Translations under genes and position numbers: made by a program
The notes under the pieces: model-generated
Database searches by the model: none
Told to the model about the DNA's origin: nothing
Seen by the model: only the letters and a program-made list of their open reading frames with translations
Assembly (NCBI GenBank): GCA_024401455.1
Contig: JAKSLA010000004.1
Location: 1 to 64,000, forward strand
From: Paludibacteraceae bacterium
GTDB lineage: Bacteria > Bacteroidota > Bacteroidia > Bacteroidales > Paludibacteraceae
Length of the DNA stretch: 64,000 nucleotides
Direction: 5' to 3'
In this document: positions 6,707 through 16,321 of the stretch, in pieces
Position numbering within the stretch: position 1 is the first letter of the stretch
How the letters are laid out: each line of letters opens with the position of its first letter

Positions 6707-8638
6707 TCAATTTTCCTTGTCAAGCGCCTCATATTTAGAATGTCGGCTCTTAAACTCAGGAACAATCTCCTTCATCACCTTCACGATAGCCATATCGTCA
6801 TACGTGCGGCTGACTTCCAATAGACGCTCCTCGTTGCGAACCGCCTCCTCGTAATCGTACTCACGAACAGCGGCAATCTTAATCTTCGGATGGAAAGTAG
6901 GCTTTGCGCTCTCCGAGTCGGCCAACACTTCCTCGAACAATTTTTCACCGTCGCGCAAACCCGTGAACACGATTTCGATATTCTTTGCGCGGCTCAAAGA
7001 GATCATACGCTTTGCCAAATCAACGATGCGGACAGGGTCGCCCATATCGAAGACAAAGATTTCACCACCCTTGCCGAAAGTACCAGCCTCCAAGACAAGT
7101 TTGCAAGCCTCTGAAATCAACATGAAGAAACGGATGATATCAGGATGAGTTACCGTAACAGGTCCACCCTTCTTGATCTGCTCTCTAAACAATGGGATAA
7201 CAGAGCCGTTGCTACCCAAGACATTACCGAAACGGGTCGTAACAAATTGGGTCACACCTTGTATCTTACCTTCCACAATCGCCTTGTTCAAACTTTGGCA
7301 ATAAATCTCACAAATACGCTTGCTACAACCCATTACATTGGTGGGGTTGACCGCCTTGTCTGTGCTGACCATCACAAACTTTTTTGTGCCGTACTTTACA
7401 GCCAAGTCTGCAATCACGCGCGTGCCATAGATATTGTTCTGTACCGCTTCCGACGGATTGTCCTCCATCATCGGAACGTGCTTATAAGCGGCCGCATGGA
7501 ACACATAATCAGGCTTATATTCCTTAAAGATGCTCTCCATCCTTGGTTGGTTGGCGATGCTCGTCACAATCGTCGTCGATTTGACATAAGAGAATTGGCG
7601 GGCCATCATCAAGCGGATGTCGTGCATCGGTGTTTCGGCCTGATCTATCAAGACCATCATTTCCGGATCATACTTAGCCACTTGACGGACCATTTCCGAA
7701 CCGATGGAACCAGCAGCACCCGAAACCAAAATCGTCTTGCCACGCAACAACTGACCGATGGCATCCATATCCACCTCAATCTTCTTACGAGGGAGGAGGT
7801 CTTCGATATCCACCTCATGCATACGCTCTTGGCTGAGTTCCGACTTACCATCCCACTCCTCAGCAGGAGGCATCATAAAAATCTTTATATCATTCTGAAG
7901 AAGGCCATCGATCAATTCAGTACGGGAACGGAAAGCCTCGCTTTGCAACGGAGAGACAATCAACGCATCCACGCCCAACTGCAACATCCTAACCAGCAAC
8001 TCCCGGTCGTCCGGATAAACCCGAACACCCATCAGAAGCAGTCCACTCATCTCCCCATCCGGAGAAACGAAACCTTTCAAACGGAACCGACTAGGCTCTT
8101 GGCTTCTGATACTTTTTGCCAAACTAATACCTCCTTCACGGACACCATATACAAACGCATTCTTGGCACCATTCTCGCGCAACATGTCATATATAGCCTT
8201 CACAAAAAGACGTTCCAGACAAAGTAGCATCGTACCAAAAAAGAACACGACAAAGATTGCCCTCGTCTTAGGCATCAAGAGTGACGGAAACTCCGCATTT
8301 AGCATATCCATAGACCATTGCACCACCCATGTTGCCAACGAGCCACAAAACATAGCCCAAACAACACGATACATATCTACGAAAGTGGAATATCGGATTA
8401 TGCCCGAATAGGTATGTAAAATGCGGAAAAAGATAATATAAATTGCAGTACATAGAGAAGTACCAGCCACCAATGACCAGAACCTATGAGCAAAAGCATC
8501 TCCTCCATTCAACAAATAGAAAGAGACCAAATAAGAACAAAAAACGATAAACGAATCAATCAACAATACACCCCAATAAGGCAATGCCTTTTTGGAGAAA
8601 TACCATCGAGAAAGATTAATAAGCAAATCAAAATTCAT
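6707..8638 (-). CDS. Membrane-bound nucleotide-sugar 4,6-dehydratase (PglF/WbpM/CapD type)
   Basis: This 643-residue protein starts with four or so hydrophobic helices (residues 15-135), followed by a CoA-binding-like domain and a C-terminal short-chain dehydrogenase domain. The NAD motif GAAGSIGSEMVRQ lies near residue 305 and STDKAVNPTNVMGCSKR near 435, the form seen in large UDP-GlcNAc C6-dehydratases that make UDP-4-keto-6-deoxy-GlcNAc. With the aminotransferase, acetyltransferase and sugar transferase at 10-12.6 kb it completes a UDP-diacetylbacillosamine route. It is the last gene of the cluster and has its own candidate promoter, so it may also be transcribed alone. Confidence 0.93.
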   Translation of the reverse strand: MNFDLLINLSRWYFSKKALPYWGVLLIDSFIVFCSYLVSFYLLNGGDAFAHRFWSLVAGTSLCTAIYIIFFRILHTYSGIIRYSTFVDMYRVVWAMFCGSLATWVVQWSMDMLNAEFPSLLMPKTRAIFVVFFFGTMLLCLERLFVKAIYDMLRENGAKNAFVYGVREGGISLAKSIRSQEPSRFRLKGFVSPDGEMSGLLLMGVRVYPDDRELLVRMLQLGVDALIVSPLQSEAFRSRTELIDGLLQNDIKIFMMPPAEEWDGKSELSQERMHEVDIEDLLPRKKIEVDMDAIGQLLRGKTILVSGAAGSIGSEMVRQVAKYDPEMMVLIDQAETPMHDIRLMMARQFSYVKSTTIVTSIANQPRMESIFKEYKPDYVFHAAAYKHVPMMEDNPSEAVQNNIYGTRVIADLAVKYGTKKFVMVSTDKAVNPTNVMGCSKRICEIYCQSLNKAIVEGKIQGVTQFVTTRFGNVLGSNGSVIPLFREQIKKGGPVTVTHPDIIRFFMLISEACKLVLEAGTFGKGGEIFVFDMGDPVRIVDLAKRMISLSRAKNIEIVFTGLRDGEKLFEEVLADSESAKPTFHPKIKIAAVREYDYEEAVRNEERLLEVSRTYDDMAIVKVMKEIVPEFKSRHSKYEALDKEN

Positions 8639-8732
8639 ACATACGAAATTTATTCAAAAAAACGGTTATTTCAGCCCAAACATGCATAGCAAAAAGCCAC
8701 AGAACACAGTTGAAAGGCTTGTTTACGGTCTC

Positions 8733-8748
8733 ATTGTTTTAAAACAAT
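8733..8748. promoter_or_regulatory. 16-bp perfect palindrome in the dehydratase 5' leader
   Basis: ATTGTTTTAAAACAAT is a perfect palindrome between the candidate -7 box (8770-8777) and the dehydratase start, near the expected transcription start. Its position fits an operator; no regulator is identified. An AT-rich palindrome of this length can also arise by chance. Confidence 0.3.
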
Positions 8749-8769
8749 TATCCTTAAACGATTTGGAGA

Positions 8770-8777
8770 CAAAGTTA
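8770..8777 (-). promoter_or_regulatory. Candidate -7 box for the dehydratase gene (TAACTTTG)
   Basis: The minus strand reads TAACTTTG, an exact match to TAnnTTTG, 132 bp before the dehydratase start in a 207-bp intergenic gap. No clear -33 element is seen. Confidence 0.4.
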
Positions 8778-8845
8778 CAAAATATTTACAACATTAGATA
8801 CGTTATCCGCAAGAACATTCAAAATTGCTATAAATGAACCAGTTA

Positions 8846-10081
8846 TCACTTCCCCATCACCTTGTTGATAACGTCCACATATTTCTTTGTACCCACCTCT
8901 TTAGTAAGGTTCTGCATGACAAACGCACGGCCATTAGTCCCCATCTCTTTACACAAATCTGTATCCTTGTACAACTGTACTATGGAAGAACGGAACGCCT
9001 CCTTGTCGCCTGCCTTTGAAAACAAACCGCAACGGTGCGATTCCACAATATCCTTCAGTTCATTCTCATCAAAACTTGCCAAAACGGGACGGGAAGCAGA
9101 CATAATGCTCCAAGTTTTACTCGGGACACTATTAGCCCCTACCCCTGGTTTCGAAATCACCAGTCCGGCGTCACCCAGACTGAAAACTTGAGAAATATCC
9201 TCATAAGGTTGGAAAGGCAAAAGATGGACATTGGAGAGGTTATGCTTTGCGACGAAAGCCTCAACATTCCCTTTATACGCTCCTTCGCCAACTAAAACCA
9301 AATGAATATCAGGAAAATCGACCGACAAGTCCTGCATAATCTCAAGCAACATATCCATATTCTGCGTCAGGCCAATATTACCACAATAAGAGAGGTAAAA
9401 CTTTGATGGATCCAAGTCATATTTTGCAAAAAGTTTATTCTCCGAACGAGGAACATTTACCACGGCATTCTGATCCACCCAATTGTAAACCACCTCTATC
9501 TTTTCCTCTGGAACACCTTTCGCCATAATGTTGCGTTTAAAATCCTCAGAAATGACGATAATCTTGTCAGCATGCTTATAGGTGAAATTCTCGATCACAC
9601 GCCCGATTTTCCAAAGCAATCCCCCCTTTTTGGCAAGCCCCGTGCCCACCAACGAGTCAGGAAAAATGTCTTGGAGGTTGTAGATGAAAGGGATATGACG
9701 GATTTTCTTGATGAAAGCACCTAAAAGACCTTGGATGGGAGGGGTGCTTAACAGATAGACACAATCAACATTTTTTGCCTTTAATCCCAAAAATAGTTGA
9801 AATAGCCAACAAAACAAATATCTAAGAGCACGTAATACCGGATTTCTTCCTTCTCTATACATAGGGAAACGATGGACAAATACATGACCATCATACAATA
9901 CCTCATAATATCGATCCTTATAAGCATTATATGTCTCCTGATCCAACCCTCGAGTCGGTCTGGAAGCATAAATCAACGTATCAATATCATTGTCTGCAAA
10001 AGCCTGCAAACGATTGTCTTCCATATAGATACTTGCTGCTTTCTCAGGAAAGAAATAACCTGTCAATTGAAGGATTCGCAT
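8846..10081 (-). CDS. Glycosyltransferase family 4 (WcaI-like)
   Basis: A GT-B glycosyltransferase of 411 residues from the ATG at 10081. The frame extends to a GTG at 10135, but that would overlap the upstream sugar transferase, and the family start (MRILQLTGYFFPEKAAS) is at the ATG. The N-terminal domain carries LQDIFPDS, as in WcaI-type enzymes; the C-terminal nucleotide-binding domain has SYCGNIGLTQNMD, VLVGEGAYK and a GVGANSVPSKTWSIMSASRPVLA segment that replaces the usual E-x7-E loop. Being immediately downstream of the initiating transferase, it may add the second sugar of the repeat unit; donor and acceptor are unknown. Confidence 0.88.
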   Translation of the reverse strand: MRILQLTGYFFPEKAASIYMEDNRLQAFADNDIDTLIYASRPTRGLDQETYNAYKDRYYEVLYDGHVFVHRFPMYREGRNPVLRALRYLFCWLFQLFLGLKAKNVDCVYLLSTPPIQGLLGAFIKKIRHIPFIYNLQDIFPDSLVGTGLAKKGGLLWKIGRVIENFTYKHADKIIVISEDFKRNIMAKGVPEEKIEVVYNWVDQNAVVNVPRSENKLFAKYDLDPSKFYLSYCGNIGLTQNMDMLLEIMQDLSVDFPDIHLVLVGEGAYKGNVEAFVAKHNLSNVHLLPFQPYEDISQVFSLGDAGLVISKPGVGANSVPSKTWSIMSASRPVLASFDENELKDIVESHRCGLFSKAGDKEAFRSSIVQLYKDTDLCKEMGTNGRAFVMQNLTKEVGTKKYVDVINKVMGK

Positions 10082-10097
10082 AGGGCAAGGAGATATT

Positions 10098-10697
10098 TTA
10101 ATATGTCGTATTAATGTTTTTTCTAGTAATGACACTAAAAAAAGTATGGAATAGTATTTTTAAATCTAAACCTAATGAGATATGCTCTGCATAATATGCA
10201 TCCCAATGGAATTTCTCATCTTGCGTAATACTATTACGATAAAAAGCTTGAGCATATCCTGTAATGCCAGGTCTAACCTTGTAACTATTTCTATAATCCT
10301 CAGACATTTCAGACAAATCACTACCTTCAAAATAGAGTTTTGGGCGCGGCCCAATGAAACTCATATCTCCTTTAAGAACATTCAAAAATTGAGGAAATTC
10401 ATCTAAAGATGTTCTACGCAAAAATCGCCCTATGGGCGTAACACGGGGATCATCGTCACTATTGTATGTAGAGCCATCTGGATTTTTCCAATCTGGGGCA
10501 TTCATATACATAGAGCGCAACTTAAACATTTTGAAAGGCCTATAATCCTTCCCTGCACGTTGCGCATTATAAAAAATCGGACCTCTATCTGTAAAATAAA
10601 TAAAGGGTGCTGCAGAAAGGACTACAACCGCAACAAACGGCAAAGCAAAAAGTCCTATACAGATATCTAATATTCGCTTTATAAAATTCTCGTACAT
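10098..10697 (-). CDS. Initiating sugar-phosphate transferase (PglC-like)
   Basis: Bacterial sugar transferase (polyprenyl-phosphate phosphoglycosyl transferase) of 199 residues from the ATG at 10697, one base after the stop of the acetyltransferase. A longer frame to 10751 overlaps that gene and is less likely. The N-terminal membrane helix is RILDICIGLFALPFVAVVV; FKMFKLRSM, RRTSLDEFPQFLNVLKGDMSFIGPRP and VRPGITGYAQ are the catalytic family motifs, with the Asp-Glu pair in LDEFPQ. The short monotopic form is that of PglC, which moves phospho-diacetylbacillosamine to undecaprenyl phosphate. Confidence 0.93.
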   Translation of the reverse strand: MYENFIKRILDICIGLFALPFVAVVVLSAAPFIYFTDRGPIFYNAQRAGKDYRPFKMFKLRSMYMNAPDWKNPDGSTYNSDDDPRVTPIGRFLRRTSLDEFPQFLNVLKGDMSFIGPRPKLYFEGSDLSEMSEDYRNSYKVRPGITGYAQAFYRNSITQDEKFHWDAYYAEHISLGLDLKILFHTFFSVITRKNINTTY

Positions 10698-10698
10698 A

Positions 10699-11358
10699 TC
10701 AAATTGAAACAGAGAGCGTATCTTTCTTTGTTGAAACACCAGGATTTCCAATTGTCACGCAAAAATCATCCGTTGTGTGGAGGAGATTAGCCCCCGCCCC
10801 TACAATATTGTAAGCGCCAATCACCGAAGCACTCTTCACAGTTGAATTCAACCCCAAAAAGCAGTTATTTTTTATCTCAGCAAAACCACCAACCGTCACT
10901 TCATCAGAAAAAAAAGTATACTCTCCCACTGTTATGTCGTGGCTTAAAGTTGAACCTTCACTGATGACGACACCGTCTTTCAATTCACATCCTATGCCTA
11001 TGAATACATTGTCAAAAACAATCACATTATGACCCATTTTCGTATCAGGCCAACAATTAGAACCCGAAGTAATAAAATTAGCCAATTGATACCCATCCCG
11101 CTTCAGTTTTTCACATACATTCTTGCGAGGGACATTACACTTCACATATCCGATTGCAACGATATACGAAATACTCTTTTTATCGCAAAAGCGAACAGAC
11201 GCCTCATTATAAGACATAACAGGCTTTCCCAAAAACTCTCGGGGGATGTTTGGATTATCATCAACAAACGCAACGATTTCATATAAACAATAGCGCTCAT
11301 TGTAATAATATATTTGCCTTGCTAATGTACCAACACCATATATAATCAATTTCGTCAT
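10699..11358 (-). CDS. Sugar O/N-acetyltransferase, NeuD/PglD-like
   Basis: A 219-residue NeuD/PglD-family protein. The N-terminal nucleotide-binding half starts KLIIYGVGTLARQIYYY and has AFVDDNP; the C-terminal half is a left-handed beta helix of hexapeptide repeats (VIVFDNVFIGIGCELKDG, FLGLNSTVKSASVIG, YNIVGAGANL). PglD acetylates the 4-amino group of UDP-4-amino-sugars. It overlaps the aminotransferase by 4 bp, and the sugar transferase starts one base after its stop, so the three are tightly coupled. Amino-group specificity is inferred from the neighbours. Confidence 0.88.
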   Translation of the reverse strand: MTKLIIYGVGTLARQIYYYNERYCLYEIVAFVDDNPNIPREFLGKPVMSYNEASVRFCDKKSISYIVAIGYVKCNVPRKNVCEKLKRDGYQLANFITSGSNCWPDTKMGHNVIVFDNVFIGIGCELKDGVVISEGSTLSHDITVGEYTFFSDEVTVGGFAEIKNNCFLGLNSTVKSASVIGAYNIVGAGANLLHTTDDFCVTIGNPGVSTKKDTLSVSI

Positions 11359-12557
11359 CCTATCTCCTCTATCACTTGCAAGAAATTCTCCATCACATAA
11401 GTCAAATCTTCATCCGTCAGACGCGTATGCAAAGGTAAAGTGATTTCATTAGCATACTGCTGATAGGCGTTCGGGAAATCGGCAATGTCAAACCCCAAGT
11501 TCTTATAAGCCGTCATCATCGGCAGTGGCTTAAAATGCACATTGCACGCAATGCCGCGTTCTGCCATTTTAGTTATCAATGCATTTCGCTGTTCCTCCGT
11601 TTTCCCTAACAGACGAACCAAATACAGATGTCCATTCGACGTATGTTCCGAATCAAAATGGTTGAGCACTTGGACATTCTCATCTTTCAGCCTCTGATTG
11701 TAATATTCAATCATCACTCGGCGACGAGCCAACAATTGCGGATAACGATCAAACTGTGCCATTCCTATTGCCGCCATAATATCTGTCATATTGCATTTAT
11801 AGGCAGGCAAAACGATGTCGTATTCCCATGCGCCCAACTGGGTTTTAGCCAATGCATCTTTGCTCTGGCCATGAAGGGACTGCAACTGCAACTGCTTATA
11901 TAACATCTCATTATCGACTCCTTCGATATTTCGCCAAGTCAAAGCACCTCCCTCTGCCGTTGTCAGATTCTTCACGGCATGGAATGAAAAGGCGGTAAAA
12001 TCGGCCACCTCGCCACTCATCTTTCCTTTGCGCTGAGCTCCGAAAGCATGCGCGGCATCCGCCAGGACGACCACACGACCAAAGGAGCGCTGCAAATCGT
12101 TTTGAGGCAAATAAAGTGAACGTTTTCGCTCCACAATTTGGAAGATACGGTCATAATCACACATGATACCCGCCAAGTCAACTGGGATAATCACTTTCGT
12201 ATGTTCTGTTATGACCGCTTCCAATTGCTCGTAATCCATTTCATACGAATTGGGAGCAGTGTCCACCATGACTAACTTGGCGCCAACATGGCACACCACG
12301 CTGGCCGAAGCCGTATAGGTGTATGCGGTCGTTATAACCTCATCACCAGGTCCTACACCCAACAAACGGAGAGCCATCTCCATACTGGCCGTCGCCGAAT
12401 TAAAACATACAGCTCTCGGTGTATGACAATAGTCAGCGATTTTACGCTCGAACTCTTTGGTCCGTGGACCTGTCGTAATCCAGCCCGAACGAATAGCCTC
12501 AACAGCCGCCTGAGCCTCATACTCGCTCATATCGGGCGGCGAAAACGAAATTTTCAT
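11355..12557 (-). CDS. DegT/DnrJ/EryC1-type sugar aminotransferase (PglE-like)
   Basis: A 400-residue PLP-dependent aminotransferase that would convert a 4-keto-6-deoxy nucleotide sugar to the 4-amino sugar. RSGWITTGPRTKEFE near residues 23-37, the cofactor aspartate in LADAAHAFGAQ near 165-175, and the PLP lysine Lys196 in FSFHAVKNLTTAEGG are typical. Together with the PglF-like dehydratase, PglD-like acetyltransferase and PglC-like transferase it fits UDP-N,N'-diacetylbacillosamine synthesis. Other 4-amino sugars are possible, since stereochemistry cannot be read from sequence. Confidence 0.92.
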   Translation of the reverse strand: MKISFSPPDMSEYEAQAAVEAIRSGWITTGPRTKEFERKIADYCHTPRAVCFNSATASMEMALRLLGVGPGDEVITTAYTYTASASVVCHVGAKLVMVDTAPNSYEMDYEQLEAVITEHTKVIIPVDLAGIMCDYDRIFQIVERKRSLYLPQNDLQRSFGRVVVLADAAHAFGAQRKGKMSGEVADFTAFSFHAVKNLTTAEGGALTWRNIEGVDNEMLYKQLQLQSLHGQSKDALAKTQLGAWEYDIVLPAYKCNMTDIMAAIGMAQFDRYPQLLARRRVMIEYYNQRLKDENVQVLNHFDSEHTSNGHLYLVRLLGKTEEQRNALITKMAERGIACNVHFKPLPMMTAYKNLGFDIADFPNAYQQYANEITLPLHTRLTDEDLTYVMENFLQVIEEIG

Positions 12558-12663
12558 TTTAAAAGATTATTAATGCCAAACAATTAGTCAGATCGGAAAC
12601 ATATGCTATTTTCAAGATGCTTTTTAATGATTCCAACATCTAAAAAACGGAAGATAATACTCT

Positions 12664-13830
12664 TTAAACCACAAATTCAGGTTTCTCACCTTCATTCATA
12701 ATCCAAGTATAAAGCTTCTCCGTTTGAGCAGAAACTGATTCAATCGAGAAAGTATTTTCAACAAAGCACTTTGCCCTTTTTCCCATTTCTGATCGTTGCA
12801 TATCTGTTAGAGACATAGCTTCCGACAAAGTTCTAACTAAATTTTCTATACTGAGATCTATCCACCAACCGCAAGATTCCGAAACCAAACAATCCCAAGG
12901 AGTATTGGTTGTCGTTATTACTGGGCATTCACACAACATAGCCTCAGCCACAACATTTCCAAAATTCTCACTAAAAGACGGCAAGATAAATAAATCTGAA
13001 CTAAGATATTTATTTATCTTCTCATATCCAACCATTGCATCAAACATTTTGACGGACGATGATATTTTTTTTCTACTAATGAGTCCTGCTATCACAGTTT
13101 TATAATCGACAGGATCACTATTACCCACAATATGCAACTCCCAACCATCCAACAATTCGGAAGGAAGTAGAGCCCAAGCTTCAAGTAATAATTCCAAACC
13201 TTTAATTGGATTTACTCTTGATAAAAACAAAACCGTTTTTTTCTCCTTATTGGCATTAGTGCGAGTTACACTTTGGAATTCAGTCAAATCCATCCCATTA
13301 GGAATAATAGCAATTGGAGTAGCAACTCCCATACGCCTTATGGATTGAGCCTCTTGCTTAGACGTTGCAATGAGACACGAAGCATTTTGCACATCCTTTT
13401 TTGCATACAAATACCAAGCCAATGTCTTTTTCAACTTCTTCCATTTATTATAGTTAATCCGCGACATTTCTAAGTCACCCCTCGGATTCACAACATATTT
13501 TGCACCTTGATTAAATGCCAAGCGGCTGACCCAATGACAAGTTAACCTCCAAACGCCATGACAGTGATAGATGTCATATTCATCAATTCCTTTCAAAAAT
13601 CGAGAAAAACGCAAATATAACGATTGAAAAATATTGGGAGTTTCTGTAGGACTGTCAACAACTTTGACCCCTGCTTCAATCAATGGCATCAAGTATCTTT
13701 TACTCTCCGATTCTGTTGCCAATGAGACGTTCACACCTCTATTGGCTAGACCTAAACATTGTGATTTAACACTATATGTTGGCCCTCCATATATAGGATT
13801 AAATGAGCCTAAAAAATGTATAACCTTCAT
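12664..13830 (-). CDS. Glycosyltransferase family 4
   Basis: A 388-residue GT-B enzyme from the ATG at 13830, where the usual N-terminal strand begins (MKVIHFLGSFNPIYGGPTYS). An ATG at 13848, right after the upstream stop, would add six residues. The C-terminal half has FLSRVNPIKGLELLLEAW, HIVGNSDP and the conserved FILPSFSENFGNVVAEAMLCECPVI loop (broken here as FSENFGNVVAEAM), whose glutamates bind the nucleotide. Substrates are unknown. The gene has low GC, as is usual for the glycosyltransferase core of such loci. Confidence 0.9.
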   Translation of the reverse strand: MKVIHFLGSFNPIYGGPTYSVKSQCLGLANRGVNVSLATESESKRYLMPLIEAGVKVVDSPTETPNIFQSLYLRFSRFLKGIDEYDIYHCHGVWRLTCHWVSRLAFNQGAKYVVNPRGDLEMSRINYNKWKKLKKTLAWYLYAKKDVQNASCLIATSKQEAQSIRRMGVATPIAIIPNGMDLTEFQSVTRTNANKEKKTVLFLSRVNPIKGLELLLEAWALLPSELLDGWELHIVGNSDPVDYKTVIAGLISRKKISSSVKMFDAMVGYEKINKYLSSDLFILPSFSENFGNVVAEAMLCECPVITTTNTPWDCLVSESCGWWIDLSIENLVRTLSEAMSLTDMQRSEMGKRAKCFVENTFSIESVSAQTEKLYTWIMNEGEKPEFVV

Positions 13831-13848
13831 ACTAATACCAATGAGCAT

Positions 13849-14961
13849 CTAATATTTCATAAGGTTCTCTTTTATTACCTTCAACTGGAAATCTGGTGTC
13901 CAATTTTCGGCAATCTCTTGATAACAAGATTCCCTCACTTGATTTCGATCTTCCTTATGAAGAGAAAACCACTCAACTATGGTCTCAGCCATAGAATTCA
14001 CATCGTTATATTTAAAAAACGCACCTGTCACACCCGCCTTAATTGCCTCAAATTCTGGCATTTGATATTCAAAGCTATCATGAGTTACAACAGGCGTACC
14101 AAATACCATAGTGTGCATTGCCGTCAATCCCACGTTGCCTGGCGCCACACATAAATCGGCATTATAAATAAGTTCGGCATTGGTCTGTTCATCAAAACAA
14201 GCGCCAAAAAACCAAACATTGGATTCCATTTTCTTTTCTTCAGTGATTTTCCTCAACATTCTTTGTTCAGTACCATCACCAACAAGAATCAAGTTATAAG
14301 AATGCCCTTGTTCTCTCAACAAATATAGAGCCTCCAACAAAAGATCCAACCGCTTTACCTTTGTCTGCCTTCCTATAAATATCAATACAGGATTATCATT
14401 CTTAAAATATTGCTTATATATATCAGATGTTTGAAGTTTCGATCTAATAGCTAATTGTCTATCATAATCTAATGAATTATGAATAGCACACACCTTATCA
14501 CCAGAATACCCCATATTAACCAAAAGATTTCTTGCATAATCTCCATAACAAAAAATGCGGTCTACCGAATCATACATAAATCTTTTCAATTTTGCTTCCC
14601 AATAACTTTCTTTGCCATACCACCCATGACACCAAAGGCTTACTCTTTTACTATGAAAGAAAAATCGCTTCAACAACAAGAAAATCCATGCACATAAATC
14701 CCATGTAGAAAGATACATGAAATAATCATCATAACGCTTATCAAATAAAAGCCTCAACAATCCAAATGTACAAAAGATACGATGTCCTGCATTCGAAACA
14801 TGCAAAAAGCCCACACGTTTCAACGTGTTCGTGTCAAACAATTTAACATCATGGGGATTATCCCCGAAATACCAATCGCAGTCGAATGTATCATCCATTT
14901 TCTTATATATAGATTCTCTATATAACGATGGATTACTAAAACAATTACAAAGTCTTTTCAT
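13849..14961 (-). CDS. Glycosyltransferase family 4
   Basis: A 370-residue GT-B glycosyltransferase. The C-terminal domain shows VLIFIGRQTKVKRLDLLLEAL near residues 190-210, LILVGDGTEQ and DLCVAPGNVGLTAMHTMVFG, which takes the place of the E-x7-E loop. The N-terminal half (NPSLYRESIYKKMDD, LWCHGWYGKE) is the variable acceptor domain. It lies between the polymerase and another GT4, with an 18-bp gap to the next gene's preferred start. It likely adds one sugar of the first repeat unit. Confidence 0.86.
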   Translation of the reverse strand: MKRLCNCFSNPSLYRESIYKKMDDTFDCDWYFGDNPHDVKLFDTNTLKRVGFLHVSNAGHRIFCTFGLLRLLFDKRYDDYFMYLSTWDLCAWIFLLLKRFFFHSKRVSLWCHGWYGKESYWEAKLKRFMYDSVDRIFCYGDYARNLLVNMGYSGDKVCAIHNSLDYDRQLAIRSKLQTSDIYKQYFKNDNPVLIFIGRQTKVKRLDLLLEALYLLREQGHSYNLILVGDGTEQRMLRKITEEKKMESNVWFFGACFDEQTNAELIYNADLCVAPGNVGLTAMHTMVFGTPVVTHDSFEYQMPEFEAIKAGVTGAFFKYNDVNSMAETIVEWFSLHKEDRNQVRESCYQEIAENWTPDFQLKVIKENLMKY

Positions 14962-15007
14962 AACCTCCTTTTACATCTTTCATTCAACAAAGCGTCCTTG
15001 ATTATCT

Positions 15008-16321
15008 TTACTTCTTCCCCAACACTTTATGAAAATCTACATATACAAACAATATATAAATCAACAGCCATCCACAAGTAAATAGAGAGGTGAAGAATGA
15101 TACATTCATCATCATTGACATCGCAAACAAAGAAATAATAGAGAACAAAAGTATATCACACTTATATTTTATTCCATTATACATTGATTTCATCAACACA
15201 AAAAGAAAACTGATAAAAATACACCCATACAACCCAGCCGAAGCTATTCCGTCCATTAGCCAAAAAATGCCATTGGCATTTGCACCATGATAAGTCACCA
15301 CTCTTCCTAACGAAGTATCATAAGGATATGAATTAGTAAAAAAATTCACTATTCCGATATGACTATAATAAGTATATGGATGACACCCATCATGCCCAAA
15401 GAAATCAAAATAGGTATTCAACTCCATCCCTTCTATACATTGTGTGCGCATAATTAGAATTGCAGCCATTTCATATATAGACTCTGAAACATTCATATAT
15501 AAATAACACAAAAAAGAGAAAAGCATTAACGAAAACATTATGATTAAATGATAGAAATTTTGAAGGAGGCGATCACTCAATTTATATACTAAATAAAATG
15601 CCAATATTACAAAAGGGGCTATAAAAGTAATTTTCTGCTGGTCTATCATATACATCAATATACACCCCACAAAAGACATAACGATTTTTGCCTTTGCCTT
15701 GCGTTCTAAAGAGACAACGAATAGGATTGGTAACAAGACATTCTTCAGCCAAAATATCAAATAAACTACTATAGTACCACCAACAACAACCAAGTCTTCT
15801 CGTAAATCATACAATTCCTCCCTATTCTCCATAAAATTCGTAAAATGAAGATTTCTTATATTCAAAAGGACAACAACAAACAAAATCACAAAAGAAACCA
15901 TCTCGAATTTTTCATATGAGATAGGAGACTTCTTCAAGAAAGTTTTCGCACGCAATTCCCATCCATCTGTCAAAAAAAACAAACACATCGAAACGAAAAA
16001 GACGATTCTATAATCATTGTATTCCGGGCCATACCCGCACACAGCCAATGATTCATTAAAAGGAATGTAGGCAAATACAAATACAAATACAGAAAAAATA
16101 CTTGCAATATTTTTCAGTCCTCTGTAAAACAATATTGGAGCTGCCCCCATTACTAAACTCATCATCTGATGTCTGGGATTCAAAGGGAAATAAGGGACAC
16201 CAAATAATACCGATATATAATTCGAGAAGATAAAGTCATAAAACCACACGTAGAAAATTGCAGCCAAAAAATTGACTACCATATAGTTATGCAACTTTCG
16301 TTCCTTCCGTATAGAATTCAT
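15008..16321 (-). CDS. O-antigen/capsule polymerase (Wzy-like) membrane protein
   Basis: A 437-residue very hydrophobic protein with about 10-12 transmembrane helices and a large loop around residues 290-350 (HDGCHPYTYYSHIGIVNFFTNSYPYDTSLGRVVTYHG region). Low sequence conservation, many helices and position between acyltransferase, flippase and glycosyltransferases fit a Wzy polymerase that joins repeat units in the periplasm. It starts 4 bp inside the preceding acyltransferase gene. No exact family motif was recognised, so the call rests on topology and context. Confidence 0.72.
   Translation of the reverse strand: MNSIRKERKLHNYMVVNFLAAIFYVWFYDFIFSNYISVLFGVPYFPLNPRHQMMSLVMGAAPILFYRGLKNIASIFSVFVFVFAYIPFNESLAVCGYGPEYNDYRIVFFVSMCLFFLTDGWELRAKTFLKKSPISYEKFEMVSFVILFVVVLLNIRNLHFTNFMENREELYDLREDLVVVGGTIVVYLIFWLKNVLLPILFVVSLERKAKAKIVMSFVGCILMYMIDQQKITFIAPFVILAFYLVYKLSDRLLQNFYHLIIMFSLMLFSFLCYLYMNVSESIYEMAAILIMRTQCIEGMELNTYFDFFGHDGCHPYTYYSHIGIVNFFTNSYPYDTSLGRVVTYHGANANGIFWLMDGIASAGLYGCIFISFLFVLMKSMYNGIKYKCDILLFSIISLFAMSMMMNVSFFTSLFTCGWLLIYILFVYVDFHKVLGKK

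Noticed and set aside
7145..8227. Long plus-strand frame of 360 codons
   Set aside because: It is antisense to the well-supported dehydratase gene and has no domain; a shadow frame in GC-skewed coding DNA.
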